Shown: piece after piece, positions 29,305-37,973 of the stretch
Position numbering within the stretch: the stretch's first letter is position 1
Layout of the letters: every line of letters begins with the position of its first letter
NCBI GenBank assembly: GCA_023410055.1
Contig: JAEYQK010000011.1
Coordinates: forward strand, 1 to 41,078
Reading direction: 5' to 3'
DNA: 41,078 nucleotides
Source: Acidobacteriota bacterium
GTDB lineage: Bacteria > Acidobacteriota > Terriglobia > Terriglobales > Acidobacteriaceae
Program-made: the position numbers and the translations under genes
Notes under the pieces: generated by a model
The model's input: the letters and a program-made list of their open reading frames with translations, nothing else
Databases searched by the model: none
What the model was told of the DNA's origin: nothing

Positions 29305-30684
29305 TCAGTTATCTCGCACGAATTGACTCAACTGCTTCATAAACTCGAAGTCGTCGCTCTTGTCGTGTATTCGTGCTTGGCCAAGCTTGTCTACATCTCC
29401 CCTGACTTTGCCGGTGCCATGTCGCACTGGATACGAATATCTCCCCTCACCATCATTGACTCCCACCGGTTCACAAGCACGAGCGATTACAACTACCAAG
29501 CACAGTTTCTCGTTTCCTTCGCTATTTCGAATGAGTACCTGCTGGATTCGGAAAATCGTTCTAGGGTACTGGAGATGATGTGCAAGAGCATCGTAAGCAG
29601 TCTTAATCCTGTTCTCGCTATCTCTCTCCGAATCGGCAAAACCGACGATTTCTCTTGTGTTGCTCACGCCGATTATCAAACAGCCGCCATCAGCGTTCGC
29701 GAAACTCGCAAGGTCTTCTGCGAATTCCACCTTGGCTCTTCGCCGTGTTTCGCCATCTGGGGCATGCCACATCGAGAGCGTTTCTTTGAAATCCCAGAGT
29801 TGGGTTTCAACCTTGCGGCACGCGATCGCCTTTTCGACAAAGGAACGCCAAAAACTATCACTGCCAATTAGATTCTCTCGGCTCTGTCTTTTTGCGATCT
29901 CGTTCAATATGTCACGCAGAGAATCTCGAATGAAGGAGAAGTATGTAGCACATTCGTCAGTTATCATCCGCGTTGCTCTCCGCAGTACGCGGCGCGCGGG
30001 AATTTCTATTTCGCGGTCATTGATTTGCTCACGTCCAGCGTATTGGTCGTAAACCTCGTAGCCAACTTCCATGTGCGCCTGATCGAACTTCCGAAGCCCC
30101 CTGGCCCAAATGCCAAGAACGATCTCAGAGAGCATCGACATCATGTCTGGACTCTCTTCCTCTGGTGCGCCAGCCGATTCTGTTACCTCCGCGATTCGGT
30201 CAGACATTCTGGTCGTTCCCCACACCTTGTACGTGAAGAGAATACTGGGCGCTAGTATGTCCCGGCTGTACAGCCATCGAACATAATTGCAGAGGGCGTC
30301 AATCTCAGCCCCGTGCTGCTCCGCAAACGTACGCAGCTCAGCCAGTAATTCGGTGTAGGATTCGGGGTCTAGTTTCTTCAGTTCGGCGGCTGCCTGTTTC
30401 AGGGTTTGCGCTGCATCCAAGGCTGCTGTACTTTCCTTTTCGAATGCAGTTAGGTCGCCTTCTTTTCTGTTGATCCACCAGTCAATTTCGTCACGTCCAA
30501 CTTCCTCGCCGAACTCCGTTGAGTTAACAGACCGAAGTTTTAGTCCCCCTTCTTGCTTGTCAACAAAATCAAAGCACAAGGATTCCATCAATTTTGAAGA
30601 CTTCAGCAGGTACCAGTGGAACTGCGCAAGTCTTAGTATTTCCGGGCATCTGAGTTCCGCGTGTGCTTCGTCTTCGGTGAACAT
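29305..30684 (-). CDS. AlbA_2 (Schlafen-type) domain protein with novel N-terminal region
   Basis: A 459-residue protein. The C-terminal part (about 293-430) fits the AlbA_2/Schlafen-type domain: LWDFKETLSM (296-305), KVEFAEDLASFANADGGCLIIGVSNTREIVGF (318-349), then a beta-rich end with Pro-Val and SYPVRHG. The N-terminal ~290 residues are unknown to me: helical, acidic, with a possible coiled stretch (FEKESTAALDAAQTLKQAAAELKKL, 81-105) and no membrane segments. AlbA_2 domains bind nucleic acid or nucleotides, and Schlafen-like proteins include RNases and bacterial defence components. It is co-directional with the Abi-like gene just downstream and is preceded by a promoter-like sequence. Confidence 0.85.
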   Translation of the reverse strand: MFTEDEAHAELRCPEILRLAQFHWYLLKSSKLMESLCFDFVDKQEGGLKLRSVNSTEFGEEVGRDEIDWWINRKEGDLTAFEKESTAALDAAQTLKQAAAELKKLDPESYTELLAELRTFAEQHGAEIDALCNYVRWLYSRDILAPSILFTYKVWGTTRMSDRIAEVTESAGAPEEESPDMMSMLSEIVLGIWARGLRKFDQAHMEVGYEVYDQYAGREQINDREIEIPARRVLRRATRMITDECATYFSFIRDSLRDILNEIAKRQSRENLIGSDSFWRSFVEKAIACRKVETQLWDFKETLSMWHAPDGETRRRAKVEFAEDLASFANADGGCLIIGVSNTREIVGFADSERDSENRIKTAYDALAHHLQYPRTIFRIQQVLIRNSEGNEKLCLVVVIARACEPVGVNDGEGRYSYPVRHGTGKVRGDVDKLGQARIHDKSDDFEFMKQLSQFVRDN

Positions 30685-30719
30685 GGGCTACTATTCTGAG
30701 ACGGTCCTTAAGAGCACCC

Positions 30720-30748
30720 ATTGTCAGACACAAGACGCTTGTACTCAA
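30720..30748 (-). promoter_or_regulatory. Possible promoter of the AlbA_2/Abi-like module
   Basis: On the minus strand TTGAGT (30748-30743) and GACAAT (30725-30720) are 17 bases apart, about 35 bases upstream of the ATG at 30684. Moderate match. Confidence 0.4.
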
Positions 30749-30783
30749 GGGATTTGTGAGGGAGGCTCACATCTGGCTGCCTA

Positions 30784-30814
30784 CCCACATCTGCCAACGT
30801 CAGGCAGATATGGG
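30784..30814. repeat. Palindrome CCCACATCTGCC / GGCAGATATGGG
   Basis: Arms at 30784-30795 and 30803-30814 match with one mismatch around seven bases. A weaker relative (GTGTGCC-N-GGGCAGATACGGAGCACC) lies at about 30957-30987. Confidence 0.7.
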
Positions 30815-30988
30815 GCACCCAAAGCATTCATCAAGGAACTGTAACCTGTCGGAGGAGGCAGAGAGGTCTTCTCAATGTTTGTTCTGATTTCGTATATTTT
30901 CGACTCCTCACGTTATAACTCGCCGAAAACAACGTATCGTATATCTCGTACGCACGTGTGCCAAAGTCGGGCAGATACGGAGCACCGA

Positions 30989-31025
30989 GGTTTCGACCTT
31001 GAAACCTTGAAACTTTGAAACCTTG
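30989..31025. repeat. Octamer tandem repeat (CCTTGAAA)x3
   Basis: CCTTGAAA, CCTTGAAA, CTTTGAAA and CCTTGA in succession. Another short-repeat cluster of the type seen at 8129, 15978 and 24684. Confidence 0.75.
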
Positions 31026-31134
31026 ATTCCCACAGTCAGACACACTCAGTGACTGAGGCCTAACTCCTTTGAATCATCAGTGATACAGATTCATAGGGGG
31101 GAGGGGGGTAGTCTGGTAATCTAGACTTACTCAC

Positions 31135-32262
31135 ATGGGCTTCGATTCGTTTCATGGCAACAGGCAGACCGTAGATCGCCTTCGCGAGATGCTGGCGCGC
31201 GATCGTTTTCCGCACGCGATCATCCTTGCTGGTCCGCGCGGAGCAGGGAAGTTCACCCTGGCGCAGATGTTGGCGAAGGCCATGAACTGCCAGGCATTTC
31301 GAGAACGGGGAACTGCCGGACTGGAGTCCGGCGCTACGACCGAGCTGCCGGATTTCTGCGGTCAGTGCGAAAGCTGCGTGAAGATCGCCCAGGCTGATGA
31401 TCTCGATGCGCGGTTCACCGAGGCCGTTGAGGCACGCGAGGCGCTTCGCGAGGTGGACAAGAAGGAAACGCGCATCCTCGTGCAGACGCACCCCGAGGTG
31501 CTGATCGTTCCGCCCGATCCGCCGCAGATGATGATCAAGGTCGACCAGGTGCGGCACGTTATCGAAACCGCCTATCATCGACCGGAGTTAGGCGGTCGCC
31601 GCGTCTACATCTTCACCGAATCGTCGTTCATGAAAGAAGCGGCGAATTCGCTGCTAAAGATTCTCGAAGAACCACCGGAGTTTGCGACGATCTTTCTGCT
31701 GACGGAAAACGCCGGCGCGTTTCTGCCGACGATCCGTTCGCGTTGCGTAAGCTTCACGCTGGCGCCGCTGAAGCCCAAGGAGATCGAGCACTTCGTCGCC
31801 AAGGCGCATCCGGACTGGAACATGTCGCAGCGTCAACTGGCCGCACGGATCTCCAACGGCGCAGTCGGAAGCGCCGCAAGTCTAGACTTGGCCGCTTATG
31901 TCACCGCGCGCAAAGACGCGCTTACGCTTTTGAACGCCGCGATTGAGGCCGACGACCACTCAGCTCTGTTCCGCATGACCGAGACTTATCGCGCCGGAGC
32001 CGAAGGCCGCGAGAAGATCGAGCAGCTACTGCGCACCGCGTACTGGCTTCTGCAAGACATGATGTACGTGAAGTCGGGCACGCCCGAGATGATCCGCAAC
32101 ACGGACCTGCTTACGGAAATCCAGCGACTCGCCTCGTCGGTCGATTTCGACTGGATCACCAGGGCGGTGCAAGGCCTGAGCGACGTCGAGTCCGGGATGC
32201 GCCGGAACCTACTTCGTTCGCTCTCGCTGGACGCCTTCGCAGCATCTCTCCCCCGGGGCTAA
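31135..32262 (+). CDS. holB: DNA polymerase III delta-prime subunit HolB
   Basis: Delta-prime is part of the clamp loader that places the beta clamp on DNA. The 375-residue AAA+ protein has the P-loop GPRGAGKFT (33-41), a four-cysteine zinc module (Cys52, Cys75, Cys78, Cys81), DQVRHVIETAYHRPELGGRRVYIF, the sensor region SLLKILEEPPEFATIFLLTE and RSRCVSFTLAPL. Between the first Cys and CGQC, about residues 60-68 (GTAGLESGAT) are encoded by the palindrome at 31315-31335, an in-frame insertion that lengthens the zinc loop. No clear Shine-Dalgarno is seen; a G-rich block lies 27 bases upstream. Confidence 0.94.
   Translation: MGFDSFHGNRQTVDRLREMLARDRFPHAIILAGPRGAGKFTLAQMLAKAMNCQAFRERGTAGLESGATTELPDFCGQCESCVKIAQADDLDARFTEAVEAREALREVDKKETRILVQTHPEVLIVPPDPPQMMIKVDQVRHVIETAYHRPELGGRRVYIFTESSFMKEAANSLLKILEEPPEFATIFLLTENAGAFLPTIRSRCVSFTLAPLKPKEIEHFVAKAHPDWNMSQRQLAARISNGAVGSAASLDLAAYVTARKDALTLLNAAIEADDHSALFRMTETYRAGAEGREKIEQLLRTAYWLLQDMMYVKSGTPEMIRNTDLLTEIQRLASSVDFDWITRAVQGLSDVESGMRRNLLRSLSLDAFAASLPRG
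31315..31335. repeat. GC-rich palindrome inside holB
   Basis: GCCGGACT-GG-AGTCCGGC followed by GCT, identical over 21 bases to the intergenic copy at 15956-15976. It lies in frame within the coding sequence of the zinc module. Confidence 0.85.
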
Positions 32263-32606
32263 GTCGGCCAACTTACGCCAGCCGTGATACCCCGCCGGAG
32301 CATGGTTTGGGTGAGGGCGGGTACTCCCAAGTCCTTTGTAAGTACAACATCTGAAACGGGAACAAACGTCAGGGTGTTACCTAAGTCTTGGAACCAGCGT
32401 TGTCCCTTTTTGGACCTTACGCTGAAACACCAATTACCTACTGATTGTCACTGAACACCTGCTGTGATACGGTAGGCTCAAGTTCACACCTCTGAACCAA
32501 TCTGGGTTTCTGCATGAATTTTAGATTTTAGCTCGGTAAGTAGGGTGTACCGGCGCGTTCATGAGTCCTAGGCGGTGACAAAGGTTCCTGGGGAGGCAGT
32601 ACTTCA
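32263..32606. other. Long spacer upstream of hfq
   Basis: No protein or recognised RNA gene is visible in 344 bases. A promoter-like pair at 32445-32473 would give a leader of about 125 bases for hfq. A GC-rich inverted repeat (CCCGCC with GGCGGG, about 32290-32322) follows holB but lacks a T tract. Confidence 0.45.
32445..32473 (+). promoter_or_regulatory. Possible hfq promoter
   Basis: TTGTCA (32445-32450), 17-base spacer, TACGGT (32468-32473). The -35 is good and the -10 weak. Confidence 0.3.
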
Positions 32607-33011
32607 ATGAAGGATTCAACCGAAGCCACGGCGGTGGGGCCAGCGCTAGAGCCCGAGAGCTTTGCAAACCGCAAGCTCATCAGGCCGACACTCAGCCGTG
32701 CGGAACACGTGCGCAACGAGAACGCCATGGTGGAGCGGCGCGAGCGTGCGGAGAAGCCCATGATCAACGGGCAAGGGGGCAAGAAAACGGCTCCCCCCGA
32801 ACAGACTCATGCCGAAAACTTTTACTACCAGAAGCAGATGCAGTCTAAGACGCCTATGGTCGTCGTGCTTCAGGATGGTGAAGAGATACACGGAATCATT
32901 GAGTGGTACGATCGGACTTGTATCAAGGTGACTCGGGCCGGTGCGTCCAACCTGCTGATTTATAAGCCCTGTATCAAGTACATGTACAAGGAATCGGAAG
33001 CTGCACGTTAG
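32607..33011 (+). CDS. hfq: Hfq-like RNA chaperone with extended N-terminus
   Basis: A 134-residue protein. Residues 69-128 fit the Sm/Hfq fold: AENFYYQKQMQSKTPMVVVLQDGE, then EIHGIIEWYDRTCIKVTRAG (Sm1, with the Gly and Asp positions of Hfq), then NLLIYKPCIKYMYK (Sm2). Hfq rings bind sRNAs and mRNAs. The usual Sm2 YKH motif reads YKP here, and a charged, probably disordered ~68-residue N-terminal extension (Arg/Glu-rich) is present, where most Hfq proteins have almost none. GGGGAGG lies about ten bases before the ATG; an internal start at Met41 or Met52 would give a shorter form. Terminator at 33038. Confidence 0.85.
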   Translation: MKDSTEATAVGPALEPESFANRKLIRPTLSRAEHVRNENAMVERRERAEKPMINGQGGKKTAPPEQTHAENFYYQKQMQSKTPMVVVLQDGEEIHGIIEWYDRTCIKVTRAGASNLLIYKPCIKYMYKESEAAR

Positions 33012-33037
33012 TCTTCACACAATTCATGACCGGGGGA

Positions 33038-33061
33038 GGGAGGCCCTTAAGCCTCCCTTTT
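33038..33061 (+). terminator. Terminator of hfq
   Basis: GGGAGGC (33038-33044) pairs with GCCTCCC (33051-33057), loop CCTTAA, then TTTT. Confidence 0.88.
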
Positions 33062-33249
33062 CGTTAAGGCGCTAAAGTTATTGCAGCGTTGAGATTAGCG
33101 TCTGACCGATCATTTCCCTGGGTTTTGAGCAGTGGGATTGACAAGATGGCTTTCTCGCCTTTATTATCAGCAGCTTAGCGGTATTTATTTTAGTTGCTGG
33201 CGTGATTGTTGTAGAAACTCCCGAGCGCAGAGCCGGAACGGAGCCACTT

Positions 33250-33519
33250 GTGATCAAGCTCGACATCATCAATGAAGTCGTGAACAAGACCGGAATCACA
33301 AAGACGAAAGCCGAGTTGGCTGTTGAGGCTGTTTTCGACACCATGAAGAAAGCGCTGGCAACAGGGGACCGGATCGAGCTGCGCGGCTTCGGTGTTTTCA
33401 ACGTTCGTCCGCGCAAGACCGGTATCGGCCGCAATCCGCGCACCGGGGCTGAAGTGAATATCCCGCCGGGCAAGGCCGTGCGCTTCAAACCAGGTAAAGA
33501 ACTTCAGTCCATTGACTAG
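33250..33519 (+). CDS. HU/IHF family DNA-binding protein
   Basis: An 89-residue histone-like protein that bends DNA and compacts the nucleoid. MIKLDIINEVVNKTGITKTKAELAVEAVFDTMKKAL is the helical dimerisation body; ELRGFGVFNVRPRKTGIGRNPRTGAEVNIPPGKAVRFKPGKEL holds the beta arms with RNPRTG and the intercalating Pro (NIPPGKA). I start at GTG 33250, preceded by CGGAG six bases away; a GTG at 33202 would add 16 non-family residues. Monocistronic, 238 bases after hfq. Confidence 0.93.
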   Translation: MIKLDIINEVVNKTGITKTKAELAVEAVFDTMKKALATGDRIELRGFGVFNVRPRKTGIGRNPRTGAEVNIPPGKAVRFKPGKELQSID

Positions 33520-33648
33520 GCTGAATTTCCCAACTCGCCGGATTGTCTTCTTGCGGCGAAGCTGGGCTAGAATGTCAGAAGTGTCTCCCCTGCTGCTGGT
33601 TGCGGCGGGGATGCTTCATTGAACCTGTAGTTTGGAATAATCACTCTG

Positions 33649-34683
33649 ATGTCTGACCAGATCCAGCCAGTCCCCGCCGCTTACGATTTTTACCCTCCTG
33701 TCAGCGCACCTGCCGAGTCCAGAACAGGACAACGCTACTGGATCAACGGTTTGCTCCTCCTTGGTACGTTGTTGACGATGCTCGTCGCCGGCGCCCGCAT
33801 GCACCACAATTTTGCTTTGGGTATGTCGCCTTTCCTCGGCGGCGATTTGGCCCCGTTTCCTCTCGTGTGGATTCTTCAGCATCCAGCGGAGTTGCTGAAT
33901 GGCATGCCATTCGCCCTTACTCTGATCTTTATTCTGCTAAGTCATGAGATGGGACACTATCTGTATTGCGTCCGTTACGGCGTGGACGCTACGTTACCGT
34001 TTTTCATTCCATTTCCGACGCATATCGGGACTTTCGGGGCGTTCATTCGGATAAAGTCGGGAATCAGGTCGCGGTCAGCGTTGTTCGACATAGGAATCGC
34101 TGGACCCATCGCGGGGTTCTTCGCGTCGCTCACGGTTCTGGCGTTTTCGCTTCCGTTGTCGCGGCCCTTATTGCTCGGGACAAGTGATGCGGAACTCGGC
34201 TTGCCTCTTGTGTTTCATCTCGTGGATTCCTTGTTGAGCAACATCGGCGTAACCAACGGGAACCTGTCTCTGAGCAGCGTGGCCCTGCATCCCATGGCAA
34301 TCGCCGCCTGGGTCGGAATGTTCGCCACTTCGCTCAACTTACTCCCTGGCGGGCAGTTGGACGGGGGGCACGTTGTGTACGCGCTAGCTCCACGTTCGCA
34401 CCGTTGGGTTTCTCGGCTGACCATGATTGGGCTGCTCGGGATGGTGTGGTTTTCGTGGACTTGGGTGATTTGGGCGGTCGTGTTGTTTCTGACCGGCAGA
34501 AGACATCCTCAGGTTGCACCCTGGCCAGACATTTCGATCGCTCGGAAGCGATTGTCCATTGCTGCACTTCTGCTGCTGGTCCTGACGTTCGTACCACATC
34601 CAATTCGAAGATCTGATCCGAACGACTTCCCGTTTGGGATAAGCGATCTTGTTCATGACATCGCCCGCACAAAGGGGCGCTAG
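33649..34683 (+). CDS. Site-2 protease family (M50) membrane metallopeptidase
   Basis: A 344-residue polytopic protein. The zinc site HEMGH is at 99-103, and the third ligand region GQLDGGHV at 235-242 follows NLLPG. The segment LPFFIPFPTHIGTFGAFIRI (116-135) is typical of the EGY/S2P-type subgroup related to plant chloroplast proteases. Such enzymes cut membrane-embedded substrates, often releasing anti-sigma factors or processing signal peptides; the substrate here is unknown. Hydrophobic segments lie at about 32-48, 87-107, 147-170, 217-235, 255-275 and 292-305. It is convergent with priA. Confidence 0.92.
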   Translation: MSDQIQPVPAAYDFYPPVSAPAESRTGQRYWINGLLLLGTLLTMLVAGARMHHNFALGMSPFLGGDLAPFPLVWILQHPAELLNGMPFALTLIFILLSHEMGHYLYCVRYGVDATLPFFIPFPTHIGTFGAFIRIKSGIRSRSALFDIGIAGPIAGFFASLTVLAFSLPLSRPLLLGTSDAELGLPLVFHLVDSLLSNIGVTNGNLSLSSVALHPMAIAAWVGMFATSLNLLPGGQLDGGHVVYALAPRSHRWVSRLTMIGLLGMVWFSWTWVIWAVVLFLTGRRHPQVAPWPDISIARKRLSIAALLLLVLTFVPHPIRRSDPNDFPFGISDLVHDIARTKGR

Positions 34684-34723
34684 GCCGCATTCCAGAATTA
34701 ATCCTAAGACTTCGAACTGGTCC

Positions 34724-37186
34724 TCACGTCAATGAGAGTGCGTCCACGTCCACGATGACGTTGATTCGCGGAATCTTCTTCGCCGTGGCGTGTTGAAGCA
34801 TTGCTCGCAGCAGAGTATTGAGTCTTTCCCGGCTCGCCGACTTCAGCAGTATGTGATAGCGATAGTCATTCTTGAGCCGGACAATCGGCGCCGCTGCCGG
34901 GCCGAGTACACGAACACCCTCGTGCCGCGTATCCTGAAACCACTGCCCGAGCAGGCCCGAATACTTGATGGCATCATCCAGCTTGTCGCTCCGAATGAGT
35001 ACGTTTGCCAATGCGGTGAATGGTGGATAGTGCATCCAGCTTCGGTAGCGTAGTTCCTTGTCGTAGAACCCGCTGAAATCGTGCTTTGCCGCGAATTGCA
35101 CTGCATAGTGCTCGGGGAAATAAGTCTGCAGAATCACTTTTCCCGGCGATGAGCCGCGCCCCGCACGGCCCGCAACTTGTGTCAGCAGTTGGAACGTACG
35201 CTCGGCGGCGCGGAAGTCTGGCTGGCTGAGTGCCGTGTCCGCGCCTACAACACCCACGAGCGTGACTCCGTGAACGTCATGTCCCTTAGCGATCATCTGC
35301 GTGCCAACGAGCAGGTCGAGTTCCCCGGCATTCAGTTGATTCAGCACGCGCTCGAAGTCGTGCCGGCCGCGAACAGTATCGCGATCAAGTCGTCCAATAC
35401 GCGCCGTGGGAAACATCGTATGGAGCAGTTCTTCGAGCTTTTCCGAGCCCGTGCCCATGAAGTTTATGTATTCGCTGCCGCACTTAGCGCAGTGTTTCGG
35501 GATGGGTGCCATGAATCCGCAGTAGTGGCATTCCATGCGATGCGTGCGTTTATGGTGCGTCATTGAAATTGCGCAGTTGCGGCACTGGAGAGCCTCGCCA
35601 CACGTTCGACAAATCACAAAGGCCGAAAATCCGCGCCGATTGAGCAGCACCATCGCCTGTTCGCCGCGTTCCAGACGCTGCGCGATCTCTTCTGTTAACC
35701 GCCGCGAGATTGCCTGTTCTCGGCCTGTCTCCTGGTACTCCTGTTTCATGTCGATCAGTTCGACTTCGGGCAACGGCCGGCGCTCGACTCGATTAGCCAT
35801 TTCTATCAGAGCGTATTTGCCCTTCTGCGCGTTGTAGTAGGATTCGAGAGATGGTGTCGCGGATCCGAGCACGACAGCCGCACCGTACATCTTTGCCCGC
35901 ATCACCGCGACATCGCGCGCGTGATAGCGGGGAGTCTCTTCCTGCTTGTAGGAGTGATCGTGTTCTTCGTCAACGATGATCAGCGCCAGATCACTCACCG
36001 GCGCAAATACCGCCGAACGCGTGCCGACTACGATTCTTGCCTCCCCGCGCCGGATTCGATGCCATTGTTCCGCGCGCTCGTCGTCCGAGAGACCTGAATG
36101 GAGTATGGCTACATCTTCACCAAACACGCTATGAATCTGGGCCGCAGCCGCGGGTGTCAGTCCTATTTCAGGAACCAGCAGGATCGCCGAGCGCCCCTGT
36201 CGATGGATGTCGCGCATGGCAGCGAGATAAACGGCGGTCTTGCCCGACCCCGTCACGCCATGCAGAAGGGAAGCGGAGAACGTTCCTGCCTCTGCTGCTG
36301 CTCTTATGCGTTCGAGTGCTTTTCGCTGTTCGGGGTTGAAGATGAAGTCCAGTGGCGACTTCGCTTTGAGATTCGAAACGGTGAATCCGGCGGCTTCTTC
36401 TTCAATCCGTACGATGCCGCGTTTTACCAGGGTCTGAAGTGTCGATTGTGGAACGCGAGCACTGGTATCTCCGACGCACAGTCGTTTTAGTTCTTCAACG
36501 GCAATACGCCCCTCCGAAGTACGGAGTGCGTTGATGATGGCCCGCTGGTTATCGTTCAATTTGCCACTAGCTTCCAGCCCATTTTCCAGCAGCACAGCAA
36601 CCCTGACTGTCCTGCTGGCGTCGCGTACGGCTGACATATCCTGGCGCGCAATCCACCTTTTTCTTACGAGTGCGGCGATCGTCTCCTTGCTTGCACCTGT
36701 GGCCGACCGCAACGTCGCTTCGCGCACGAGTTCCGAGTCAGCGAGATAGCTGAGCACGCTCATAATTGTGGGCGGATCATCTTCGGACTTAACTGATCGC
36801 AAATTCGAGTCAAGCAAGGATGCCTGCTGCATCGCTGCCAGCCCGGCGTCGGTGATGTAGAAGCCGGTTACCCGTCGAAACTCCGCGGTCAGCGGCAGCA
36901 TGGTTCGATAGACTTCACCTAGCGGAGCGATGTAATAGCGAGATATCCACTCTCCCAGATCAAGCAGGCTAGTATCCAGCACTGGCGAAGAATCCAGGAC
37001 GTTCAAAACATACCGGGCGTTGGCTGCTGGCGGATTGTCGTGAAGGGCAGTGACGATGCCCGAGAGTCGCTTGTCTCTGAATGGCACAAGCACGCGCGCT
37101 CCCACCACAGGGACTGTACCGTTCAGACGGTACGTGAAACAGCCGTCCAGCAGGACAGGCAACGCGACATCGCAGTATTCCGGCAT
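34724..37186 (-). CDS. priA: Primosomal protein N' (replication restart helicase PriA)
   Basis: PriA recognises stalled forks and reloads the replisome; it is a 3'-5' superfamily 2 helicase. The 820-residue protein has the N-terminal 3'-OH-binding domain (YCDVALPVLLDGCFTYRL), Walker A GVTGSGKT (310-317), DEEH at 406-409 followed by SYKQEETPRYHARDVAVMRA, GSATPSLESY (441-450), and eight zinc-binding cysteines (526, 529, 535, 538, 553, 556, 566, 569). Length is a little above the 730-residue norm; the extra part lies around 120-210, before the helicase core. It is the lone gene in its unit, divergent from the GAF gene. Confidence 0.97.
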   Translation of the reverse strand: MPEYCDVALPVLLDGCFTYRLNGTVPVVGARVLVPFRDKRLSGIVTALHDNPPAANARYVLNVLDSSPVLDTSLLDLGEWISRYYIAPLGEVYRTMLPLTAEFRRVTGFYITDAGLAAMQQASLLDSNLRSVKSEDDPPTIMSVLSYLADSELVREATLRSATGASKETIAALVRKRWIARQDMSAVRDASRTVRVAVLLENGLEASGKLNDNQRAIINALRTSEGRIAVEELKRLCVGDTSARVPQSTLQTLVKRGIVRIEEEAAGFTVSNLKAKSPLDFIFNPEQRKALERIRAAAEAGTFSASLLHGVTGSGKTAVYLAAMRDIHRQGRSAILLVPEIGLTPAAAAQIHSVFGEDVAILHSGLSDDERAEQWHRIRRGEARIVVGTRSAVFAPVSDLALIIVDEEHDHSYKQEETPRYHARDVAVMRAKMYGAAVVLGSATPSLESYYNAQKGKYALIEMANRVERRPLPEVELIDMKQEYQETGREQAISRRLTEEIAQRLERGEQAMVLLNRRGFSAFVICRTCGEALQCRNCAISMTHHKRTHRMECHYCGFMAPIPKHCAKCGSEYINFMGTGSEKLEELLHTMFPTARIGRLDRDTVRGRHDFERVLNQLNAGELDLLVGTQMIAKGHDVHGVTLVGVVGADTALSQPDFRAAERTFQLLTQVAGRAGRGSSPGKVILQTYFPEHYAVQFAAKHDFSGFYDKELRYRSWMHYPPFTALANVLIRSDKLDDAIKYSGLLGQWFQDTRHEGVRVLGPAAAPIVRLKNDYRYHILLKSASRERLNTLLRAMLQHATAKKIPRINVIVDVDALSLT

Positions 37187-37375
37187 CTCTTTTCAGAGTG
37201 TAGCTTGACCGGGGATGAATGAGAACACCGCCGAAGAACTTCGCGGAGGAATGCTGTGCGGCCGGATTCAGTAACCTTCTTGGTGACAGCTCGGCGATTC
37301 CCGGTTTGCATCTGCATTACGCGTGCTACTCTCCCCTAAGTTCGGCGAACTTGGCTGTGATGGGGAGATTCGGGA

Positions 37376-37936
37376 ATGGCTAGCTCCGCCTCAGGTGCAA
37401 GAACAGCGTCGTTCAGCGCGACGATTCCTCTGCTCGCAGATGAATGGCAACTTCTCGCGAGACTCTCGACTGCTATTCCTATGGATATCGCGGGCTTGTG
37501 CGAAACCGTTTCGCGAATTATGGAAGTCAACCCGGACGAAGTTGGATTTCTGAAAGTTCGCGGTCTGTCTTTGGAGTTCATTTTCCCGTTTGCGCTTAAG
37601 TCGGCAGGGAGAATCTCGCTTTGCAGCGCCGCTGTCGCCGCTCGGACTGCTACTTCCGGCAAGTCGGAACTCTTCAACAACTTCTCCAAGGTGCCCCACA
37701 ATAGTGTCTTCGAATTGGTGCCACTAGGAGAGTCGTCCGACTCCGCGCATCCTCAGCACATACAGAGACTCATTTCCGTGCCTGTCTGGGACGCAAATCG
37801 AAAGACGATAGGCGTGATTCAGATTTCCCGGAAGGGAAGAACGCCAGCCGAAGCTGGCGCAGAGTTCATGGAAAAGGATATGGAGAAGTTGTGCGGGGTA
37901 GCACACGCGCTGTCGTCATTTTTTGAAGCACTCTGA
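37376..37936 (+). CDS. GAF-domain-like protein
   Basis: A 186-residue soluble protein with a single GAF-like sensory domain: DEWQLLARLSTAIPMDIAGLCETVSRIM (helix at 22-49), a beta-rich middle (VGFLKVRGLSLEFIFPF), then HIQRLISVPVWDANRKTIGVIQISRKGR (about 127-154), which is the conserved end of GAF folds, and a closing helix FMEKDMEKLCGVAHALSSFFEAL. No output domain, HTH or cysteine ligand pair is visible, so it probably acts by binding a partner or small ligand. GGGGAG lies upstream of ATG 37376, and an AAGTTCG-G-CGAACTT palindrome (37338-37352) may be an operator. Confidence 0.82.
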   Translation: MASSASGARTASFSATIPLLADEWQLLARLSTAIPMDIAGLCETVSRIMEVNPDEVGFLKVRGLSLEFIFPFALKSAGRISLCSAAVAARTATSGKSELFNNFSKVPHNSVFELVPLGESSDSAHPQHIQRLISVPVWDANRKTIGVIQISRKGRTPAEAGAEFMEKDMEKLCGVAHALSSFFEAL

Positions 37937-37973
37937 AAAGTGCCTGCTGATTCACAGCTGCCCGCAACGCGCG

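Larger units (their letters stand above)
30685..31134. other. Repeat-rich intergenic region before holB
   Basis: No gene is seen. It contains the promoter candidate 30720-30748 (minus), a palindrome 30784-30814 and a decayed copy near 30957-30987, a CCTTGAAA tandem repeat (30989-31025), CTCAGT-G-ACTGAG at about 31045-31057 and a G-run block GGGGGG-A-GGGGGG at 31096-31108 shortly before holB. Confidence 0.5.

Noticed and set aside
31096..31108. G-quadruplex before holB
   Set aside because: Only two long G runs are adjacent; four runs needed for an intramolecular quadruplex are not clearly present.
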